From the NCBI GenBank assembly GCA_016801885.1, contig CM028888.1, positions 6,618,501-6,682,500 of the forward strand: a DNA stretch of 64,000 nucleotides. The letters are read 5' to 3'. Below the pieces are notes generated by a model, which saw only the letters and a list, made by a program, of their open reading frames with translations, made no database searches and was not told the DNA's origin. This stretch comes from Toxotes chatareus. Its lineage: Eukaryota; Chordata; Actinopteri; Toxotidae. Made by a program: the position numbers and the translations under genes. Positions 35,779 through 49,639 of this stretch are shown here, piece by piece. Positions within the stretch are counted from its first letter, which is position 1. Each line of letters begins with the position of its first letter.

Positions 35779-38700
35779 ATGGCGAACGAACTGGACAGAG
35801 TGCGAATCTCAGCTGCGGAACTCCGAGCTGAAGCGTCGAATGCAAATAATATTACCGATTATCAGAAAGGTGAGACGAAGTGAACCAGACACGAGGGAGG
35901 GACGCATTCGCGAAAAAGTAGATGCGTTCAAGAAAAGAAGTTTCCCAAGTCAGCTGAAAGTAGCCTACGGAGTTGCTAAGTTTATACCCAGCTAATGTTG
36001 TTAGCTAGCCAACTTAGCTATCTGTCTTCTTTGGTCCCGCGCGGTTTGTTTTAAACGTCCCTTTCAACCGTAGTTTATGTACGACTGCTGTCAGGATTTA
36101 GCCCCGTTTTTAATATTCTTTGTGTCATTTCTTTATGTTTACTCATTACACTTAACGCACATTAGTAGAAGGAATGTGTCATTAATATTCCGATGCAACG
36201 TTGAATTGCATTATGACCGACAAGCTCGACTCTTGTCATCGTTAAACGTTAGTTAACGGTAGAGAACTTAGTTAACGGCAGCTAACCAATACAATTGTGC
36301 TTATATGTGTCTACATTTACAAAGCGCTTATTTAAAAACTCATCATAAATAGTAGTTTAAACGGTGATATGTGTTTCCTGTGTTGTGGGAAGTATTGCGG
36401 GTTTATTTGTTGCTGCACGGCTCTTATGTGTACTTTTTCAAATTTACTCAGAGAATGCTCTCTTGAAATTTATTGTTCGGTAGTTTGTCTGTTTTAAAAA
36501 CGCTGTAAACCGGTTACTGTTTTCAAGTGTAGTTAATACAGTGGCTTTGTAGCGGGTAACGTTAGAATTAGCGTGTCAGTATAGGCGTGTCTGTTTTCAT
36601 CCTCTGCTCTGATCTGAACATGTAAAATGCTAACATCTCCTTTGACTTGGTTAAAAATAAGACAAACTTAAATTTTTAGAGTTTACCTCTAACATAAAGG
36701 CTGGTGATATTCTTTATTTTTCTTGTTGTCGGGAAATCCCCAGTAAGGAGCTGTGCAGCAGCCCTTTATTCCTGTCTAGAAACTATCAAAATCACATAAA
36801 TTAGACACTGCTGCACTGGGTGAGATGGTCCTTAGTTTAGTCCAACCCCCTTCAGCTGCTGAAAATAGTCTTTACTGGGCCCCTTTTAGAATTTAAACTA
36901 TGTATTTCTGGCTGTTTAAAAAAAAAAGAAAAAAGATTTACTTCTTCAGTGGGAATTAATGGGCTTGGGGTTGAGCACCACAGATAGGGCTGAATATATG
37001 GCTGAAACAACAATAAAACCTGCTTGACTTGACTTGGGTAGTGAAGTTAGAAACTACTGATTGACAGTCTGAGGCATTGTTGTATGGAATTTCTTGACAA
37101 GAAGAGAAACAGAATATGTCTTGCACAGTTTTTAATTCCCATAATTACTCTGCTGTGTTACTGCCTGACTTTGATTTTCAGCATCTTAATTTCTTTTGGC
37201 TGTGTCCATTTCTTTCTCCAGAGGAGCAACACCTATCCAAGCAACATAAGAGGCGTGAAGGAAAGCGTCCTGATCTTCAGCGCTACCAGGCAGTAGCTGG
37301 ACATGGTCGGCGTCACCGTGACAGTGAAGAGGGAGAAACTGTTCAGAGTGATCCACCGGCCACTTATTTGCATGAGCATGAAAAACCATTGCAGAGTGAG
37401 AAAAAGGGTGTCTCTGAAAAAGTTTTAGAACGCATAGATGGTGGGACAGGCACCAACAAAAAAGAAGAAGACAGGATGAGAGGTGATGGTAGTAACAGTC
37501 AGAATTGTAAAATGGGTGGCCTTTCACAAGCTAAAATGGAAGCAAATGAAGAAAAAGGCTTTGTTGGAAATGACAGAGAACACCTGGAACCTGCTGGAGC
37601 TGCTAAACCGGCAAAGAAAGCCCGCAAACCTGACCGGGAAATTTATCAACCTGGGAGCCGGAGGAACATCCAGGGAAAGGACTGTGGAGTTGGAAGAGAG
37701 CAAGATAAACCTCCCCCAAGGAAGCATGAGCAGAAAACAGAACCAGAGTCCCAGCTGAATACAGGGGAAATGGAGGGTCTTAAAAAAACATCTACACAGA
37801 GGCGGGCTGGGAAAGGTAAAGAAGTAAAGGGTATACAGGAGAACGTAAAACTGTCAAAATCAAGTGAGACGAACAGAAAGCAAGGAAGCCAAGATGCTCA
37901 GAAACCTCCATTACCCTCTGATCCTTCGGTGGAGAAAATTACTAGTAAAGTAGAAAAACTCAGCATGAAAGAAAAGGGTAAAGTGGGATGTGAAGGCCAA
38001 GATGTTGATGAGTTAAGTTGCAGAAGAGGCGAGACAACTGATAAGGGAAGACAAGGCCAAGGGGGAGGGACAAAAGAGGAGGAAGAAAAGATAGAAAAGA
38101 AGAGGGAAAAGGGAAACCGCAGGAGGAGAGGAGGTGAGAAGGAAAAAGAGCGGAATCAGGACTCCAGGAGAGGAGAAGATGAAGCAGGTAGTATAGGAAA
38201 AAGCGACCAGGGAAAGCTGAGAGGTGCAGAAGTGGATAGGGATAACAAACCAGGTAAGACAGGAGAGATGCACCAAGGCAAAGGGAGAGAAAATTGCAGA
38301 GAAAGCAAAAGAGGAGACAACAACAACAACAACCGGCCTAGAGAAACTGAGAAAGATGGTAAGACAGAAAAAAATGTAGACAGGACTGCAGAAAGAATTG
38401 ATAGAAACAAATCCAATGCAAATATCACAACACCATCCTCAAAACGATATTCCAAATCAGACATTCGGCGCTCACGGAATCGCACTTACAGCAGTAGCTC
38501 AGCCAGCAGTGTGACCAGCTTGGATGGTCCAGGACTAGGAATGGATGTGGAAAGTACCAAGTGGCCACGCTTGCAGCCTAAGCACAATAACAAAGAGGCG
38601 ATGTCTAATAGTGGGGAAGGACGAAGGAGTCATTTACAAAGCTGGACAACGAATGGGGAGTCATCTACAGAATCACTGGAAGGGAGTGAGATGAGTGACA

Positions 38701-41700
38701 TAGCAGAAGATAGAAGGAGGCGAAGAAGAGGAGGGGAGGAAGACCTAAGTGCAGCGAGGCGGAGGGAAGAAAGGAACAGACCAAAGGGAAACAAATGTGG
38801 AGGTCGAGGAATCCTCAGGGTTTCACTTGAAAAACATTCAAGTACCGTGTCACATAGTGGGGATCCACAACATTGCAAAAAAGGCTTGGTTCCTCGTGGC
38901 AGAGGTGGGGGTATTCTGGTGCTTCCAGCCCGCACGGACATATCTAATTCACCTGAGGTTGGCCAGAGGCTTCTTTTTGGTGGAATTAGGGGAGGAGCAG
39001 CTTCCAGTAGTAGAGGAGGCAGAGGAGGAGGAGTGAGACGACTCTGGGATCCCAACAACCCAGACCAGAAACCAGCTCTTACCAGCACCCATTCTTCCCA
39101 GCATAAATCTCACCAGCAGCCTATATATCTTCAGACAGGGACTGGATATGGGCAGCTTCACTTTCTGGACACGGACGATGAGGTAGCAGGCAGTCCTCCA
39201 GTCCAGCAGGGTGAACACTTTCGATCTCAGCAGGCTGCTGCCATGGCCTACTACAAATTCCAAAACTCGGACAACCCCTACTGTTATCCCATACCCACCA
39301 GCAACCCACATAATCCCAGCACCACCACCGGCCAGCGCTATCCATATCCTTATCATATGGGGCCCTACCAAATGGCTCCCCCTAATGGTATGTACCCGGG
39401 CCCAGGTGTGGGTCAGTTCTGTGGGAATTACAGGGGAACAGGTTATTCTCAGCCAGGAGCAGGAGGTGGTGTGACGTTTGAAGAGGTGGAGCAACAGGCC
39501 AGAGGGGAACTGGGAAGGCTTTTGAGGGCTGCAGATTCACAGGAGCTCCAGCTCAGTAACCTGCTGTCCAGGGACAGAGTGAGTGCTGAGGGACTGGATC
39601 GCATGGCCCAGCTCAGGTGAGGATTCGGAGGAAAAGAAGTGTGTTAGTGCCATTTTTCTTTTTGTGTGTTTTATGTTTTACTCTTAGTTGCCCCTTGGAA
39701 CTAATTAATATTACCCTCAACACAACTGAGCCAGTAGACATATTGAAAAAGCACTGTCCTGTTTTGTCTGTTTTCTAGAGCTGACCTTTTGGGGCTATAT
39801 GAGCAGGTCATCCTCACAGACATCGAATTCTCTGACTCTCAGAATGTGGATCAGGCTTTGTGGAAGAATGTCTTTTACCAGGTCATAGAGCGCTTCCGGC
39901 AGCTACTCAAGGACCCTGCTTATGACAACACCGCTCATATCAGGAACATGCTTCTCACTCAGCTTGATGAGGTAAGGAATGTGTGGAGAATTCAGATGGG
40001 GCAAGGTTTGACAAATTGAGGTTATTACACGGGGGGCAGATGGGATGTGCGTGTCTAGCATTGAAGATCGGTATTTAGGATTCATAGTCTTGCTTGAGAC
40101 AGACGCTCACTATCAGTCTCATCGGGCACTTTATGGGGATATACATTCCAGATTGTAAGTATTTGAACACTTATGCATTTATACATACATACATCTTCAG
40201 GTGCTGTGCTTCAGAACACTCAATTTGAAATAAAATAATGAGCACTACATTAAATTGACAAGTCTCATCTTCAATTTGAGTAGGTTTAAATCAACATAGA
40301 AAACTGTTTGGCACATATGGCCCTTTTGACCCATACTGCCCAAAGTTTAGGGGTTCAAAGGTAAGTAGTATAACATTCTTGACTTGCTGTGCAGTCGTAA
40401 AAGCTTATTTTTTATTGTCATTTTCCAGTTTATCTGTGCACGCCAACAACCTTGTTGCCTATGAAGCATCTGATAGCTTTAATTTCTTGTATGCCACAAT
40501 AAATTCCGTCACTTGTTTTCTTAACTGTGATGTAACTTGTCCATTGTGATCATTGTGTGTGTTTCACAGGGAGCACTATTCTTTGATGCGCTGCTTCAGA
40601 AGCTGCAGACAGTGTACCACTTTAAGTTAGAGGATTACATGGATGGTATGGCTATCAGGGCTCGGCCATTACGCAAAACGGTACAGTATTATTCCTTTTA
40701 GTCAGTGTGTGTTCACGTGGGCATTTAATGTGTTCCAAGATCTATGTAATAGCAACACAGTATAATAAGTAATATAGTAGCAGTCACAATTTCTAACAAT
40801 AAATGATCAGATTACTAGTAAGTAAGTAAGTGTTTACTAGTTAATTTATATCTGTAATTATTTTCTAACTGAACATGGTATGTAGTGATCTGTTGTGTTT
40901 CTGTCTTCTGCAGGTCAAGTATGCACTAATCAGTGCTCAGCGCTGTATGATTTGTCAGGGAGATATTGCACGTTACCGGGAACAAGCCAGTGACTCGGCC
41001 AATTACGGCAAGGCTCGCAGGTAGGCTGTAAGTCCAGGTGGTGTGAAATTTCTTAAACACATTCAAGAGAGTGGGATGTGTAGTAGCATTAAACATCTAA
41101 AAGCAGGTGGTCAGGACACCTCTGTTTGCTGTGGGACAATTTTATACCCCTTTAATTTCTCCCAGAAAATTTTTATGATTTTAAAGTAAAAGCAGTATAT
41201 TTCTCTGATGATATCTCATAACAACAACTTTCCACTTCTTCTCAGCTGGTACCTGAAAGCCCAGCAGATTGCTCCCAAAAATGGACGACCATATAACCAG
41301 CTGGCCCTGCTGGCAGTCTATACTGTAAGTGAGATTTAGTAAGTAAGTAGGAAAGGAAAGTTTAGAGTTGGGACTTAAGGAGAAAATGTTCTGTACAGAC
41401 ATAATTAGATCACTGGAATGAAAGTAACTGGGTTTTGACTTTTTTATGACTGATTGTATTTCTCCTGGCATGTCCCTGGGATAATTGAAAGATACAACAA
41501 ACTTACAAACTTTGTGCAATGATCTGCTGGCATCCACCCCCAGTGTTTGGCTTTTTTGAAGGATATCTCCTTCCTCTCTCATCTCATCCCACCTCTCTCA
41601 CTTACAGAAGCGGAAGCTGGATGCTGTGTATTATTACATGCGCAGCTTGGCAGCTTCCAACCCCATCCTGACTGCAAAGGAAAGCCTGATGAGTCTGTTT

Positions 41701-44700
41701 GAAGAAGCTAAGCGTAAGGTCAGACACACACCATGGTCATTAACTTGTGCCAAATTATTGACCTTTTTCTTGGAACAAAGAAACGTCTGACGTCAGTGCA
41801 CAGCCTTGACATTGATACACTCATAGAAAATAGTCAGAAACTTGGAAATAAACCATGATGGTTTGTTAGCAATGATGTTAGGGGACGTTAAGAAAAATAT
41901 AATGACATAGACTCATTAGTGTGTTAAAACAGTAATTTGCTTGATAAATTACCTTATTAGCATAACCGGTTAAGTTTACCATACCATTTGTTCTTATAGG
42001 CAGAGCAGCTTGAGCGAAGGAGGAGGCAGGAGCATGAAGGAGGCTCCAGGGGTCCAGCAGTAAGAGGAAGAGGAAGAGGGGAAGAGGGAGCACGTGTGGA
42101 GATTTGGATTCGTCCCAGCGGACAAGCAGCAACCCCATCCTCACAGCGAGGAGGTAGTGAGTCCAGCAGAGACTCTGAACAGGATGGAGAGCTGGGTAGT
42201 CTCAGCGCTAGTGACGTAAGATCCCTTTCTTCCTGTCTCTCTCTTTTTCATACACACACATCAAATCTCATGTGCTATACATATGTCTCATATGCCTGTA
42301 CATTAAGGACACTCCAACTGTGTGTGCATATTTTTTATGTTAGTTATATAGAGTTTTTGTTCTTTATATCTCTCTGTTTTATGGAGTTTCATTTTCCCTC
42401 TCCTCTTCAGCATCTAATTAATTATTGCTTTCCATTTTTCTTCTCATTCAGTGTGTCCTCTAAATTAATTTCCTTTGACTCTTTGACTCTCATTTATTCC
42501 CTCTGTCGTCATTTCGTTATTGCTTTTACAATATTAATATTTAGAGATATTGAAGTTCTTTTATTTTTAATAAATGTTTTCACTTCGTGATTATGTGTTG
42601 AGTGTAGATGATGTGCAAAAATGGCAATTTTATCCACTTCCAATTAATTCTACAAAACAATAAAGTGTGCATAAAGTGAAGGGGTCTGAACGCTTTCTGA
42701 AGTAGCTATATAGCTTTTCCAGCAGGTCCTAGGTCTTTCTGGGGATGTCTTCTTAAGTGTATGGTACAGGGCCCTCACCAAAGGGAGGTGCTCAGGTGGC
42801 ATCCAACCATATCAGATATCAGATACAAGGTAGATGCAAATCAGCTCATGTGTTTAATCTGTGGTTTAAGCTGTAGGGATTCTGATGTGATTCATTATTG
42901 ACCAGTACACAGGATTCCCAGTGTTTATATGAAACATAGCTGAAATGCGGGAAGTGACTTTAGGCTATTTCCATTTTACTTTGTTCCTGAGAAATTAGTT
43001 TTGTTTCTCTACAGTGCAATCTCTGTTCACTGTTTGTCATTGTATTCTATTTGGAGAGGCATCTGTATGTGTATCCTCTTTGCTAACTTGCTAACCTTCA
43101 GTCCATTTCCTCCCACCCCTATTGTTCAAAATCCCGGGTGCATTCAAATGGTGACGTCAGCTCCAAACCTCTCCATGTACTTTGTCTCTGTATGAAGATG
43201 TTTTCTTGTCATGTGCTTGTAGGCCAAAGATTAGTAATACTTTTCTTCTTTTGACCTTCTCTTATTTTTCTCCAGCTAAACAAGAGATTTATTCTGAGTT
43301 TCCTGCATGCACATGGAAAGCTCTTCACTAAAGTGGGGTGAGTGGTGTCTCATATATTCCTGCTCTTATATTCACGGACTGAATGAGTTTGAAGGACTGA
43401 AAATACAATCTAAAAAATGTATGGTTATGTGTGCCTTTGTCTGTTTTTCTGTATTTTTATGAACATGTTTTCATAAAAATATGCAGCATGGAGTCATTCC
43501 CTGGAGTGGCAAGCCGTGTTCTGCAGGAGTTCAGGACACTGCTCCAGCATGGCCCCTCCCTACTGGGCAGCACACACATGCTTCAGATCATCACCATCAA
43601 CATGTTCACTATACACAATGCCCACAGCAGAGGTAATGCTGCACACACCCACACCTATAATTATTAAACAACAAACATTGCTTCAAAGCCTTATTGCAGT
43701 GTGTTTATCTGCAAAATTAATACAAATGCATGGCTAGTGAACATCCTATTTTTATGTTGGTTATTTGCGTGGACTTCATTTATTGCAAAATTTTGGTTTG
43801 AAAAATGCTTCCGTTTAAGGAAAACATGTTAACTTGTTGGCATGTTTAAACTTAAAGAGCTTCAGAGTTGTTAATAGCGGACTTGACTTAATCTCATCGT
43901 CTCACATACAAGTTCTTTATTATGCAATAAAGAATCCCATTCTTCTTTGTTCAATTAGAAAATGAACACATGGGCTGGAGCAGTGCACAAGTAACTGGTA
44001 ATATTGATACAAAGAGTGTTGAAGAAATACTTTCTCTCGTCTCTGTTTGTCAGGTGAAGAAGGAGAAGTGCGCTCTGTTTTACAAGACCAAAGCACTGCC
44101 CTGGGTCTCGGCATGTTTGCACTACTGGTCCAGCGCTGCACAGAGCTGCTCAGAGATACTCCTGCAGGTACACGCACACTAAGCTCTACATGCATTGGAT
44201 CAGCAGCATTTATTAAAGTTGCCCTACGCTCATATGTAAATCAGGTGCTTTGAAATTAAAGTCAACATTAGTATTAGGTTCTTTTCATCTGTATCATATG
44301 AACAGTTAGAGGAGTGTACAGTGTATTTGCTTCTGCTTCAGTGTTCCTGTTTTACACATAATGGGAGTTTATTTGTTTTGCTTTTTTTGACTCTCAACAA
44401 TTACATGTATTTGAAAAGTGTCTCCTGTGTTTCTCTTTCAGAAGCAGTTCCCGTGGCAGATGGAGAGGAGGACAGTAAAGGGGAGGAGCTGGACGGTATG
44501 GTGAGGGTCTCTGCCTTCCCACTGGACCTTAGAGAACTACTGCCAAGCATCAAGGTCTGGTCTGACTGGATGTTGGGACACCCAGACCAGTGGAACCCAC
44601 CACCATGCAGTATAGAGTAAGTACTTAAAACCTGCAATAACTTGCTTTGGATACTATGGGGCAGTTGAAATGAAATGATAAATGAGGTAGATGAGGATAA

Positions 44701-47377
44701 ATGACGAATGAGCAAGCAGCTGTTTATTTACTCATTGAACAGCTACAGCAACATTATCATTCACCATACTTTTATCTCTGTTTCTTGTCCAACTACAGAG
44801 GAAAATATCTGGCTCTTTAGCTGCTTGTGACCTCTACTGGTTCTTTTACACAAACCACACACACCAGCTCTCTTCACATGGTAGTTCTTTAAAACACTCA
44901 TGCCTCACCATCACTTGTGGCCTTTTCTCACTATCAAGTTGCAGCCCTGATGTTTGGCAGTGCCTGGCTGACCTGTGTAACGTGCTGGCACGTGTGGACC
45001 ACGGGGAAGTGCCGCTTTACAAAGTCGACTCTGAAGAAGGCGAGGGAGATGAGGAGTTGACTGTGCTGCAGTTGAAGGAAGACAGGCTGCTTGCTGGTTT
45101 TGTACCACTGCTGGCTGCACCGCAGGAGCCGTGTTACACTGACAGACACACTGACATGGTAAGAGGAAGGCAAAGCTGTATTTCATTATGCTGTAACACT
45201 CCATGCCCTGGTACATACTTCTCCTGTAGAATTACTGATTGTCCTGTACCCCTATTCATCGTCTTTCTGTTCTCATTCACATCCTCTTTCCTCAGGCAAT
45301 AGCAGCAGATTGTAAGAGAGTGACGGTGCTGAAGTACTTTCTGGAGGCTTTGTGTGGACAGGAAGAGCCTCTGCTGGCCTTCAAGGGAGGCAAATACGTC
45401 TCTGTGGCAACTTCTCCTCCACCTAACCACTCAGTAGATTCAAGGAGCAGGCAGGATTCTTTAACGAAGAAAGAGGTGACTGTTTTTCTCCTCCTTTCCT
45501 TCTTTCCTTCTAATAACCCTCCTCCCTCAGCTCCCTCTGTTGTTTTCATCTCTGATTGCGCTCATTTCTTTCAAAATTTGGCCTACTCCTACTTATGTAA
45601 ATGCTAAAATTTAAATTTCGTTACAGTTCACCAGAGACTGTTGAAAGTTGCGGACACGAAATTGCTGAAAACATGCCTTGTCTTTGCCTGTCTATTTGGC
45701 AGGCTGATGATGTCATAGTCGAGGCAGAGTCATCTTTCTCTGCATCAGAAGAAGAGGAGGACGCAGAGGAGGCGGGAGACAGCGAGAATGACATCAGACA
45801 GCTGAAGGCTCGCCGCCACGCTCTCGCCAACAAACTGGCACAGCAACAGAAGCGCAGGGATAAAATACAGGTAAAACTGACATATACATACTTACCTAAC
45901 ATAATATGATAATAAATAATAATAATAAATAAACTGTTATGGTAATTGTGTTTGACATTTTATAGGTTAAGCAAATAATAAAACAAGATCAAAAATGACA
46001 TGCTCCGCATAGATATACCTCATTTATTTCTATTAAACAAAAGTTACTCCTTCCATTAATTAGGAAGATCCTTGTGGGCTAATGTTGCAATTCTCAGATT
46101 TTCATTGTGTGAACAGCAAAAACATTTCAGGTGATATGGAGAAGATAGATGTAGAGATTTTCTTTCTTTCTAGTCATTCTTGTGCCTGAAGTATCAGTTG
46201 AATAGGACAGGTGTATATGGTCAATTCATGTTGTGGCAGAGTTGAATTTCACATCATATTTAATGTGTGTGTGTGTCCCAGGCGGTGCTGCAGACAGGCG
46301 GGCAGTTGGAGCTGGAAGTGAGGCCTCTGTTCTTGGTTCCAGATACCAATGGATTCATTGATCACTTGGAAGGACTGAAGAAACTTCTTCTGTGTGGAAC
46401 ATACATTATAGTCGTGCCACTTATTGGTAAGACTGAAAGACAGAAACATAGAAAAGAGGAACAATTAAATAAAGACGCTCTTTAGTAAGAGGACTGAAAA
46501 AGGATTAAATGTTTGGTGGTGTGACATGTTAAAAATGACAAGAATGCCCCATGTGTCTGGCGTTTAGTGGAGGAGCAGGAAGTGTTTGTTTATGTTTACT
46601 TATGGTTGTATGTTCCCTCTCTCTCTCAGTGATTACAGAGTTGGATGGCTTGGCTAAAGGCCAGGACAACTTTGGAAATGGAGTGGGGTCTGGGGGACGC
46701 AACGCTGGCAGTCGTGGCAACTATAATGTGAGTGCTGCCCATGTGAAGTCCGTGCAGGAGAAGGCCCGGTTGGCAGTGGCTTTCTTAGAGAAAGGCTTTG
46801 AAGCCAGGGAACCGTGCCTCAGAGCCCTGACAAGCAGAGGAAATCAGCTCGAGTCTATTGCCTTCCGCAGTGAAGACACCTCTGGACAGCAGGTGAGAGC
46901 CCAAATGAATCTAGTATTGTTTAATTTTTTTATTTTGTTTTATTACCTTTTGGTCATTTGGTGACAGATTGTACTGTCAAATAAGACTGTTTCTTTTGCT
47001 GGGAAGCAGTAACTTAGTGTTCTGTTCTTCTTCAGGGTAACAATGATGATGTGATTCTGTCCTGCTGTCTCCACTACTGCAAAGACAAGGCAAAAGATTT
47101 CATGCCTGATCAGAGAAGTATGTATTACTGACTCTCATTCTTTGTTCGTGTGTTAGTGTTCATATTCCCTCACACACGAAAACACTTTGCATAATTTGAT
47201 GTAAATAAAGTCCTCTTACTATTCGCTTACTACCCTCCCCCCACAGATGGGACAGTGAGACTCCAAAGAGAGGTAGTACTCCTTACAGATGACCGTAACC
47301 TGCGCGTCAAAGCTTTGACCCGCAACGTCCCAGTCCGAGACATCCCTGCATTCCTCAGCTGGGCCAAAGTGGGCTGA
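35779..47377 (+). CDS. smg6: SMG6 nonsense-mediated decay endonuclease, 19 coding exons
   Basis: Telomerase-binding EST1A/SMG6; its PIN nuclease cuts mRNAs near premature stop codons. Exons: 35779-35869, 37222-39616, 39779-39971, 40570-40680, 40914-41020, 41246-41324, 41608-41718, 42000-42215, 43276-43337, 43487-43632, 44054-44167, 44442-44616, 44939-45158, 45296-45475, 45703-45870, 46282-46426, 46630-46892, 47036-47117, 47247-47377. Total 4989 nt, 1662 codons against about 1419 in human, the extra length in exon 2. N-terminus MANELDRVRISAAELR matches the family; exon 2 encodes a low-complexity charged region with RKPDREIYQPG (166-174) and RYSKSDIRRSRNRT. Exons 3-14 encode the 14-3-3-like/helical-hairpin domain (VDQALWKN, DYMDGMAIR, ISAQRCMICQGDIARYRE, YYYMRSLAASNPILTAKESL). 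The PIN domain has Asp1477 (PDTNGF), Asp1596 (NNDD) and Asp1635 (TDDRN). All splice sites are GT-AG. Confidence 0.95.
35870..37221. other. SMG6 intron 1
   Basis: AT-rich after the first few hundred bases. Its 5' end is rich in short TTAGCTAGCC and GTTAAC-type motifs (35998-36290). No gene or mobile element recognised; an A-rich run is at 36918-36934. Confidence 0.6.
42216..43275. other. SMG6 intron 8
   Basis: The longest intron within the folded domain. T-rich 5' half with no recognisable gene. A CAGGTCCTAGGTCTTTC and GGGATGTCTTC block at about 42722-42753 is the only part with a distinctive composition; I do not recognise it. Confidence 0.5.
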
Positions 47378-48810
47378 ACCAAGCTAAGCTGGAATCAAAA
47401 GAGCCCAACTGCTGAAGCCTGCTTGCCACTCAGCCAGAAGAGAAAACACACTTTGGCAGAGGAAGAAGGGGAGGAGTTAAGAGGGGAGAGGAAATAAAAA
47501 AAAAAGTGAAGAACCACTACTTAAGAAATACAAGCAAATGTAGTAAGAACAGGGTGGTTTCCACGAGTTTTTCCCTCTTGTGATGGAGTGTGTGTGTGTA
47601 TGTATGTGTTAAGATCAGCGAGCTTCCCCAGAAAAAGACAGGGAGACTTGATAAGTCTCAGGAAGGCTGGACTAGAAGGGAGGAAGGAGGTAAAAATGTA
47701 GTGGCGTGATTTGAAAGTTGTCTAGTCCAGTCTCAAGCCTCTGCGCCTAGTTAGTGAGCGTGTACTCTGCAGGCAGTATTAAAATTTGAGGCTGATGATA
47801 GAATGGACCAGGGAGAGTGTTTATGGTCATTTAATTGATTAAACACATCAGTACTGAAGGCCTTAATTGGCACTTCTACACTCTTCTTATGGCCCGGTCT
47901 TATAGACTGCTGTGGCGTCTACAGCAGAGCTGAGGGAAAAGATGGAGAAGAGGAGCACAGCTGGAGGATCTGTGTCAGTACAGTAAAAAGTGGTTGATAG
48001 TAAGTGAGGGTTAATCAAGAGCCCTCGTGCAACCTCAGCACCACCAAGGAATTTCAAGCAGGTATGGTATTTCCTGCCAACTCAGGAAGTGCCTTATTCC
48101 TGTTTGGTAACTTGGTTGTTCCTCCAGCTCAAAGCTAACATTAAGTTTGGGTATTGTGAGAGTTTTTAAAAAGTCAGCAACAACAAAAAAAAGATTGGTT
48201 TATTTTTATTTTTTGTTTTTTGACTTATATTTTAGCTCATGTGTAAAAAGTTTTGTTTCCTTTGTGGAGGCTATTTTTCCATTTTAAACACTCTATAATA
48301 AGCATCTGCAAAGTTTTCCAGAATGAATCACAATTTATTGATTCCAGGGTTTATTAATCAGATCTGGGTGGAAATTAATTTGTAAGTAATAATTGTGTGT
48401 TTGAAGATTATAACGTGTGAGAATTGGTATATCAAGACTAGTCAGTTGGTTTGTTGGTTTTCAGTTCTATAAAATTACGCAACATTGACTAACTTTATGG
48501 GATTTTGTCCTTCGAGCAAAATTCCAACCATCTATCACCTAAAACAGTATGAAACAAAAATTTGCAAATACGTTTTGACCCAGGTCTCCTTTAGACAGCA
48601 GCAGTGTTAGGAGATGACTGTGGCTTTGCAGATACTTCATTATGGAGTACCACTGGTGTATCAGTTTTTTTTTTCTGGTGTTCAGTTCATATCACCACAG
48701 CAGTTTACCTTCCCATGAAATGATTTTAATCACCATTACCCATGTTTCTCTTCAGCATTACTGTTTTTTTTCCCAGGTCAGGTATCACCTTTTCTGGAGT
48801 TGAAATAAAA
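47378..48810 (+). other. SMG6 3' UTR (probable)
   Basis: Follows the SMG6 stop at 47377. Candidate polyadenylation hexamers AATAAA are at 47493-47498, in an A-run, and at 48804-48809, about 1.4 kb from the stop. The second lies in a more natural context, followed by GT/T-rich sequence near 48905-48920. Which is used cannot be read from sequence alone. No coding frame is present. Confidence 0.5.
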
Positions 48811-49474
48811 TACATGTGGTATAAGACCACAAATTACAGCTTGTAAAATTACCACAGAGTTCAAACAACACCTTACTGACACATCTTCAGCAAACACTGA
48901 ACACAAAGGTAGTGTTTGTGTTTGCGATTTTGCTTGCTCTCCATTGCTTTGGGAGAAGGTTTTGTCAGTGTATATTTCTGTGTGCTTTTGAGATTGTCTG
49001 GATTCTCAAAATAGGTATAATCTACACCTCTGTCTTCTGTCATGTTATATCATACACAATTCATTATTCACTCACCGCAGTTTGATCACATGACTTTAAA
49101 ATAATACTGCACTGTATGTAGAAGTGGCTATCCAACTTACTCTTTGTCCTGTACCTTTTCAGCTGCGCTCGTACAACTACCGTCAGCAGTTGATATTTCT
49201 GTATTTGTATAAACTGTCAGGCAGGTTTATTAATTTTTTTTTAGCGCTTCTGTGGCTTCTGTTCAGTGGCACTGCTTCAGTGTTTTAGTGTCTGAGCAAA
49301 TGTAGTGAATACATCATCTACATAGCACAAATGACTTTTTCATCATCCATCATTAAAAATGTTTTGAAGGCATTGTTTTACCTCATTAATGTGCAAATGA
49401 ACAGCTGACATTTGGATTTGTAATAACAGGAAAGGCACAGGTGTTACTAAAACATGCGTGATGCCTCTTATAAG

Positions 49475-49535
49475 ATAAAACTTTATTGATCCCACAGTGG
49501 GGAAATTCACTTGTTAGGCAGCTCGCAAGCAAAAC
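49475..49535 (-). mobile_element. LINE 3'-end fragment
   Basis: Read on the minus strand, GAATTTCCCCACTGTGGGA is followed by TCAATAAAGTTTTAT. This combination (a CCCxxTGTGGGATCAATAAAGT tail) is typical of the 3' end of L2/Rex1-type fish non-LTR retrotransposons. Only the tail is visible. Class assignment is uncertain. Confidence 0.55.
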
Positions 49536-49639
49536 AGGAGAAAAAAAGACTGGTAAAAACTGGCTATATACAAATGTTATTATTCAAGTGTCCCAGTAAG
49601 CCTTGACTGACAGTAAGTCACCATGCACATTACCAGGAA

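Noticed and set aside
39121..39494. Long minus-strand frames under SMG6 exon 2 (for example 38949-39494 and 38630-39088)
   Set aside because: Antisense shadows of the SMG6 coding frame.
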